Assembly: GCA_965661345.1 (NCBI GenBank)
Contig: CBFIDK010000006.1
Location: forward strand, 38,297-102,296
Length of the DNA stretch: 64,000 bases
Source: GCA-2862585 sp965661345
Lineage (GTDB): Bacteria; Bacteroidota; Bacteroidia; Flavobacteriales; UBA7312
Direction: 5' to 3'
The position numbers were made by a program, and so were the translations under genes. The notes under the pieces were generated by a model that saw nothing but the letters and a program-made list of their open reading frames with translations, ran no database searches and was not told the DNA's origin. Positions 61,095 through 64,000 of this stretch are shown here, one piece after another; the first letter of the stretch is position 1; every line of letters starts with the position of its first letter.

Positions 61095-62738
61095 TTACTC
61101 TAATTCATCTAGTCGTTTCAAAACATCTCTGAGAATTGCCTTTAGTTCGTTGTTTTCTCTTTCCAATTCATCATATTTAAATTTTAATTCCTTTATGGAT
61201 TCATCATTTTTAAATTTTAATTCCTTTACAGAATTAACTAAAGCAGCTATAATTGGACGATCCGAAAGTGTAAGAAATCCTCTTGAATCTTCTCCCACAG
61301 CTTCGGGAATTACAGACTTTACATTCTGAGCAGAAAATCCACTATAAATATTTTCTTGCTCCAAGCCTGATAAATTATTCCAATTATAATTTATAGGTTT
61401 CAGTTTCAGAATTTCATCAAGACCTTTATCGAAGCTTGATACTATATTTTTTAAACGTTCATCTGATGAAACAGATAATACTCCAGTAGCATCACTCTGA
61501 ATAGTTCCAGAACCTAATGACCTTAATCTTGCAGTACCATCTACATCAAGAACCTGTGTAGGCGAAGTAACACCTCCAATTCCAATTCGCCCTCCAGCAA
61601 TGGTCAATCCATGAAGGGTAGGATCGTCTGCATCAGCATCTGTTCCTGCATCCCAAGTAAAAAAATCAATGGCATTCCCAGCATCAGCACCGCTATTATG
61701 TCGTGTGCGCAAGGCATGTCTGTAGTTAGCTGTTCCATTGTACCCAAACAACAGTTGATTGTTGGTAAAATTGACATTATTTCCTCCTCTTCTAAAAATT
61801 CCGGCTCCATTAACATCAAGTTTTTGAGTGACAGTACCTACATTAATACCAAAGTTTCTATTGGCATCTAAGATTGCTCCTTGTACATTATTGATGCGCA
61901 GGCTAATGTATTGACTACCACCAGCATTTAAAAGTGTGACTCCTGTTGTATTTTGCATTAATGCATAATTGTTAGCTGTAGCTCTGTTCATATGTGCAAT
62001 TCCTGCCCAATTATTATGTCCTACATGACCAATTTGTAATTCTTCACCAAGAGAACCTATACGTGCATTTCCTCTAACTTGAAGCTTATGAATTATAGAA
62101 CTTTGAGGAGTGGAAGTTGCGTAGCCTATTCCAACATTACTCCCCGAACCCGGTTGACCTAAATTAACATGTCGCGCCACAGTTCCATCACCATTTACCC
62201 CGTCAATTGTTGGCAGTGAGTTACCTACTAAATACCGAAAGCCATTTTCCGCTGAATTACCAACTCCATTTGTTTCAATTAAGGTAAGTTGCACATTATT
62301 CACAGCATCAAGAGCTGGTACAAAAGATATTGAAGAGGCTCCGCCTCCATTTGTATTCAAAGGCTTCATACTTAAGACCATTTTATCTTCCTCTAATCGG
62401 AGTACTTCCCGACCATTTGCGTCAAAGCGAATAATGTCATCATCGGCTGATTCTTCTACTTGGATACCCGTATCTTCATCTTTATCCCATATCGATAATG
62501 CCGAAGAGGCCTGAATTTCTAGCCAACTTGTACCATCATATACCTTGGTAATTTTATTTGAGGTATCAAACCAAACATCACCCTCAACAGGGTTAAGGGG
62601 TGCTATAGAAGAAGAGTCTACGGAGTTTCTAGTTACATATTGTAATGAACCCTTATTATCTATCAGCCTAAACTCCTGCGCAAAAGAGCACAACGAAAGA
62701 ATTGAAAAAGAAACTAAAATAGTTAACCTTAAAATCAT
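61095..62738 (-). CDS. Secreted fibre-like protein with S74 intramolecular chaperone domain
   Basis: About 547 residues when started at the ATG at 62736-62738, which gives a signal peptide (MILRLTILVSFSILSLCSFA); an upstream in-frame start adds an implausible second hydrophobic stretch. The N-terminal part holds the RLIDNKGSLQYV segment and a DGTSWLEIQA-type strand. A long Gly/Asn-rich beta region resembles phage tail fibres. The C-terminal Peptidase_S74 domain starts at SDERLKNIV, where self-cleavage before the Ser-Asp pair releases the chaperone, and ends in a coiled coil with an 11-residue repeat. No T9SS domain is present. Confidence 0.82.
   Translation of the reverse strand: MILRLTILVSFSILSLCSFAQEFRLIDNKGSLQYVTRNSVDSSSIAPLNPVEGDVWFDTSNKITKVYDGTSWLEIQASSALSIWDKDEDTGIQVEESADDDIIRFDANGREVLRLEEDKMVLSMKPLNTNGGGASSISFVPALDAVNNVQLTLIETNGVGNSAENGFRYLVGNSLPTIDGVNGDGTVARHVNLGQPGSGSNVGIGYATSTPQSSIIHKLQVRGNARIGSLGEELQIGHVGHNNWAGIAHMNRATANNYALMQNTTGVTLLNAGGSQYISLRINNVQGAILDANRNFGINVGTVTQKLDVNGAGIFRRGGNNVNFTNNQLLFGYNGTANYRHALRTRHNSGADAGNAIDFFTWDAGTDADADDPTLHGLTIAGGRIGIGGVTSPTQVLDVDGTARLRSLGSGTIQSDATGVLSVSSDERLKNIVSSFDKGLDEILKLKPINYNWNNLSGLEQENIYSGFSAQNVKSVIPEAVGEDSRGFLTLSDRPIIAALVNSVKELKFKNDESIKELKFKYDELERENNELKAILRDVLKRLDELE
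61176..61228 (-). repeat. 33-bp-period direct repeat coding a coiled-coil hendecad
   Basis: A 20-base identical segment occurs at 61176-61195 and 61209-61228, 33 bases apart. It encodes the two KELKFK units of the S74 protein's C-terminal coiled coil. The eleven-residue period is in frame, suggesting recent tandem duplication. Confidence 0.8.
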
Positions 62739-62814
62739 AAAAAATAAAATAAAAAACCCAAATGAGAGAATATAAAAATAGACTCTCAAATGAGTTTTTC
62801 AATCATGAAAAAAT

Positions 62815-63507
62815 TTACTTTATGAACTGTACTTCTATAACATCACTAGCATACACTTCCCAATCGTTTGGTGCAGTAGCATTTGGCACTAAAGTAACTG
62901 TTGAAGCTGCAACAGTATAATCCGTTCCTGCTAGTAATTTAGCTCCATTTCTAAATACCCATACTTTACTAAAATCAGGAAGTGGCGTACCTCCAGTAGT
63001 TACGGGATAAGCCGTTTGTCCAGCTGTTGCAGTAAATACTTGATGACCACTTTGAATAAGATCTGTTGCTAATATTTTTTCAATTGCACCAGTTACCTCA
63101 TTCCTTACTAGAATAGTAAAACCAGCACCGCCACCATCTGAAGCATCTGCATCTCCAGCCGTTGCAGCGGTATCTGTCGAAAGGGGCACATTTTGTAATG
63201 TAAAGGGATTACCGTTTAAATCAATATCTGTACTGTCTGAAAGAGTACCTCCCAATTGCCAAGTTGTTGTCGTAACATCATTGGTAGTATTGGATATAAT
63301 AGTCAGACCATTTTTGACTTGTAAGTACTTTTTTGTACCCTTGTTGTCAATTACTCGTACAGCTCCGCCTGTTATGGTCGTTCCTGGGTCAACATCCGTT
63401 TCTTTGGTTACATCACCAGTTGTTTGCTGAGCACTTACCGTACTAAATGCTATACCTAACACCAGTACTAAAGAAAGCTTCAGCATGTTTTGAAATTTGT
63501 TTTTCAT
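62815..63507 (-). CDS. Secreted fibre-associated protein of unknown function
   Basis: A 230-residue exported protein with signal peptide MKNKFQNMLKLSLVLVLGIA...STVSAQ. It contains VRVIDNKGTKKYLQVKNG, which resembles RLIDNKGSLQYV in the downstream S74 protein. The C-terminal module VWVFRNGAKLLAGTDYTV ... DVIEVQFIK matches the end of the next gene upstream and phage tail-fibre beta modules. It has no enzyme motif. It lies between the S74 gene and the truncated gene on the same strand, and I read the three as one unit. Confidence 0.7.
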   Translation of the reverse strand: MKNKFQNMLKLSLVLVLGIAFSTVSAQQTTGDVTKETDVDPGTTITGGAVRVIDNKGTKKYLQVKNGLTIISNTTNDVTTTTWQLGGTLSDSTDIDLNGNPFTLQNVPLSTDTAATAGDADASDGGGAGFTILVRNEVTGAIEKILATDLIQSGHQVFTATAGQTAYPVTTGGTPLPDFSKVWVFRNGAKLLAGTDYTVAASTVTLVPNATAPNDWEVYASDVIEVQFIK

Positions 63508-63555
63508 AGTTTAATAATTTGGTTAATAGTTAATTCAGTTTAATAATTAGTTAGA

Positions 63556-64000
63556 TTAGAAAGATTGGACTATTCGTATCTCATCGTTTTGATAACACAC
63601 AGCTTCAGTTTCTAATTTAATTGTCGTTGTATTCATTACAGTAAATCCTATTTTAACGCCATTACGATACACATTCAATTTATTTGGATTAGTTATCGTT
63701 AAGGGAGTAGAGAATTCATCCTGACCGTTTATGGCTATAGTAATGGTTTCAATTTCACTGTTGGTGTACATAGATAAATCTATGGCACCTCCATCGTTAG
63801 ATAGATATAGAGTATCGTTAGATAAACTTATGGATTGAATTTCATTGGTTGAATCGGTATCGTTATCATTTAACAAAATATCATCAATTCTGTTACTAAG
63901 ACTAGTGGTGTCTACTTGTATCAGAGATAATGGCACGCTTAGTATTCCTCCACCATCTTGAATTCGTAAAAAATTACCTAATACATTAAAACTAATATTC
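63556..64000 (-). CDS. Secreted fibre-like protein, C-terminal part only
   Basis: The frame is open from the right edge (last full codon ends at 63999) and stops at 63556, giving about 148 residues. A GTG at 63936 is in frame, but the reading frame and repeat pattern continue upstream of it, so it is not the start. It contains two beta repeats, FLRIQDGGGILSV and LYLSNDGGAIDLSMY, each with a GG turn, common in Bacteroidota surface fibres. The C-terminal module (LNVYRNGVKIGFTV ... NDEIRIVQSF) is shared with the following gene. Its N-terminus and signal lie outside the window. Confidence 0.65.
   Translation of the reverse strand, partial: NISFNVLGNFLRIQDGGGILSVPLSLIQVDTTSLSNRIDDILLNDNDTDSTNEIQSISLSNDTLYLSNDGGAIDLSMYTNSEIETITIAINGQDEFSTPLTITNPNKLNVYRNGVKIGFTVMNTTTIKLETEAVCYQNDEIRIVQSF

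Noticed and set aside
62759..62794. Direct repeat CAAATGAG (62759 and 62787) as an operator
   Set aside because: Only 8 bases, AT-rich, one pair; likely chance. The nearby small stem is also too weak to call a terminator.
63556..63936. Complete small gene with a GTG start at 63936
   Set aside because: The same frame runs open to the window edge with a repeat like the one downstream, so it is the end of a longer gene.
1..64000. CRISPR array, IS element, rRNA operon or riboswitch
   Set aside because: No regularly spaced repeats, transposase-like protein, rRNA segment or recognisable riboswitch core was seen on reading both strands.

Overview
This window is about 64 kb of chromosomal DNA from an AT-rich member of the Bacteroidota, most likely a marine-type Flavobacteriia or Flavobacteriales. 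Several things point there. Six proteins end in type IX secretion (T9SS) sorting domains, and porT lies beside ubiE. The short RpoD lacks region 1.1, CarB is short, and menaquinone is made by the futalosine route (mqnE). AddA/AddB-like proteins, a YfhO protein and a DUF4834 protein are also present. Recognisable start regions carry the Bacteroidetes -7 box TAnnTTTG instead of an E. coli type promoter, and Shine-Dalgarno sequences are mostly absent. Coding density is very high, with no non-coding gap over 300 bases. I see no insertion sequence, prophage, CRISPR array or rRNA.

Layout. 1-7.7 kb: the end of a surface-polysaccharide region (CatB-like acetyltransferase tail, Wzx-type flippase, GNGPSL protein), then yfhO, DUF4834 and carB. 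7.8-11.3 kb: rpmH with its own promoter and terminator, then a leftward unit lpxK-punA-LVIVD protein. 11.3-23 kb: Nif3-like and zinc-ribbon proteins, a TPR protein, a FadL-type porin and a Tyr-rich lipoprotein, proS, tRNA-Glu, a GDPD-type phosphodiesterase, a CDP-alcohol phosphatidyltransferase and a secreted HELMH protein. 23-29 kb: AddB/AddA-like recombination nuclease-helicase. 29-36 kb: a tight rightward run of an MbnP-like lipoprotein, an MbnH-like di-heme peroxidase, an M43 metalloprotease, an S1 serine protease and mqnE. 36-48 kb: rluD-like, a T9SS cargo, a PASTA protein, ddl, aroQ, xerD, an MFS transporter, a twin-Fn3 T9SS cargo, an aminotransferase, a PfkB kinase, and a Kv-type channel with a zinc ribbon. 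47.6-60 kb: SLC12-type transporter, ubiE-porT, a FAD oxidoreductase, a TrmH-type methyltransferase, fbaA-accD, rpsO-pnp, rpoD and rpe. 59.8-64 kb: a LYS1-like dehydrogenase and three secreted fibre-like proteins, the last cut by the window edge.

How it fits together. Most of the window is housekeeping: translation, lipid A, peptidoglycan, menaquinone, glycolysis and fatty-acid synthesis. Between these lie exported proteins that depend on T9SS or on lipoprotein sorting. The parts most worth following up are the MbnP/MbnH-like pair, in which the only tryptophan sits at the position expected for oxidative modification; the S74-chaperone/fibre gene cluster at the right edge; six genes whose -7 box lies only 4-5 nt before the start codon, which predicts leaderless mRNAs; and the inverted repeat in front of rpoD.
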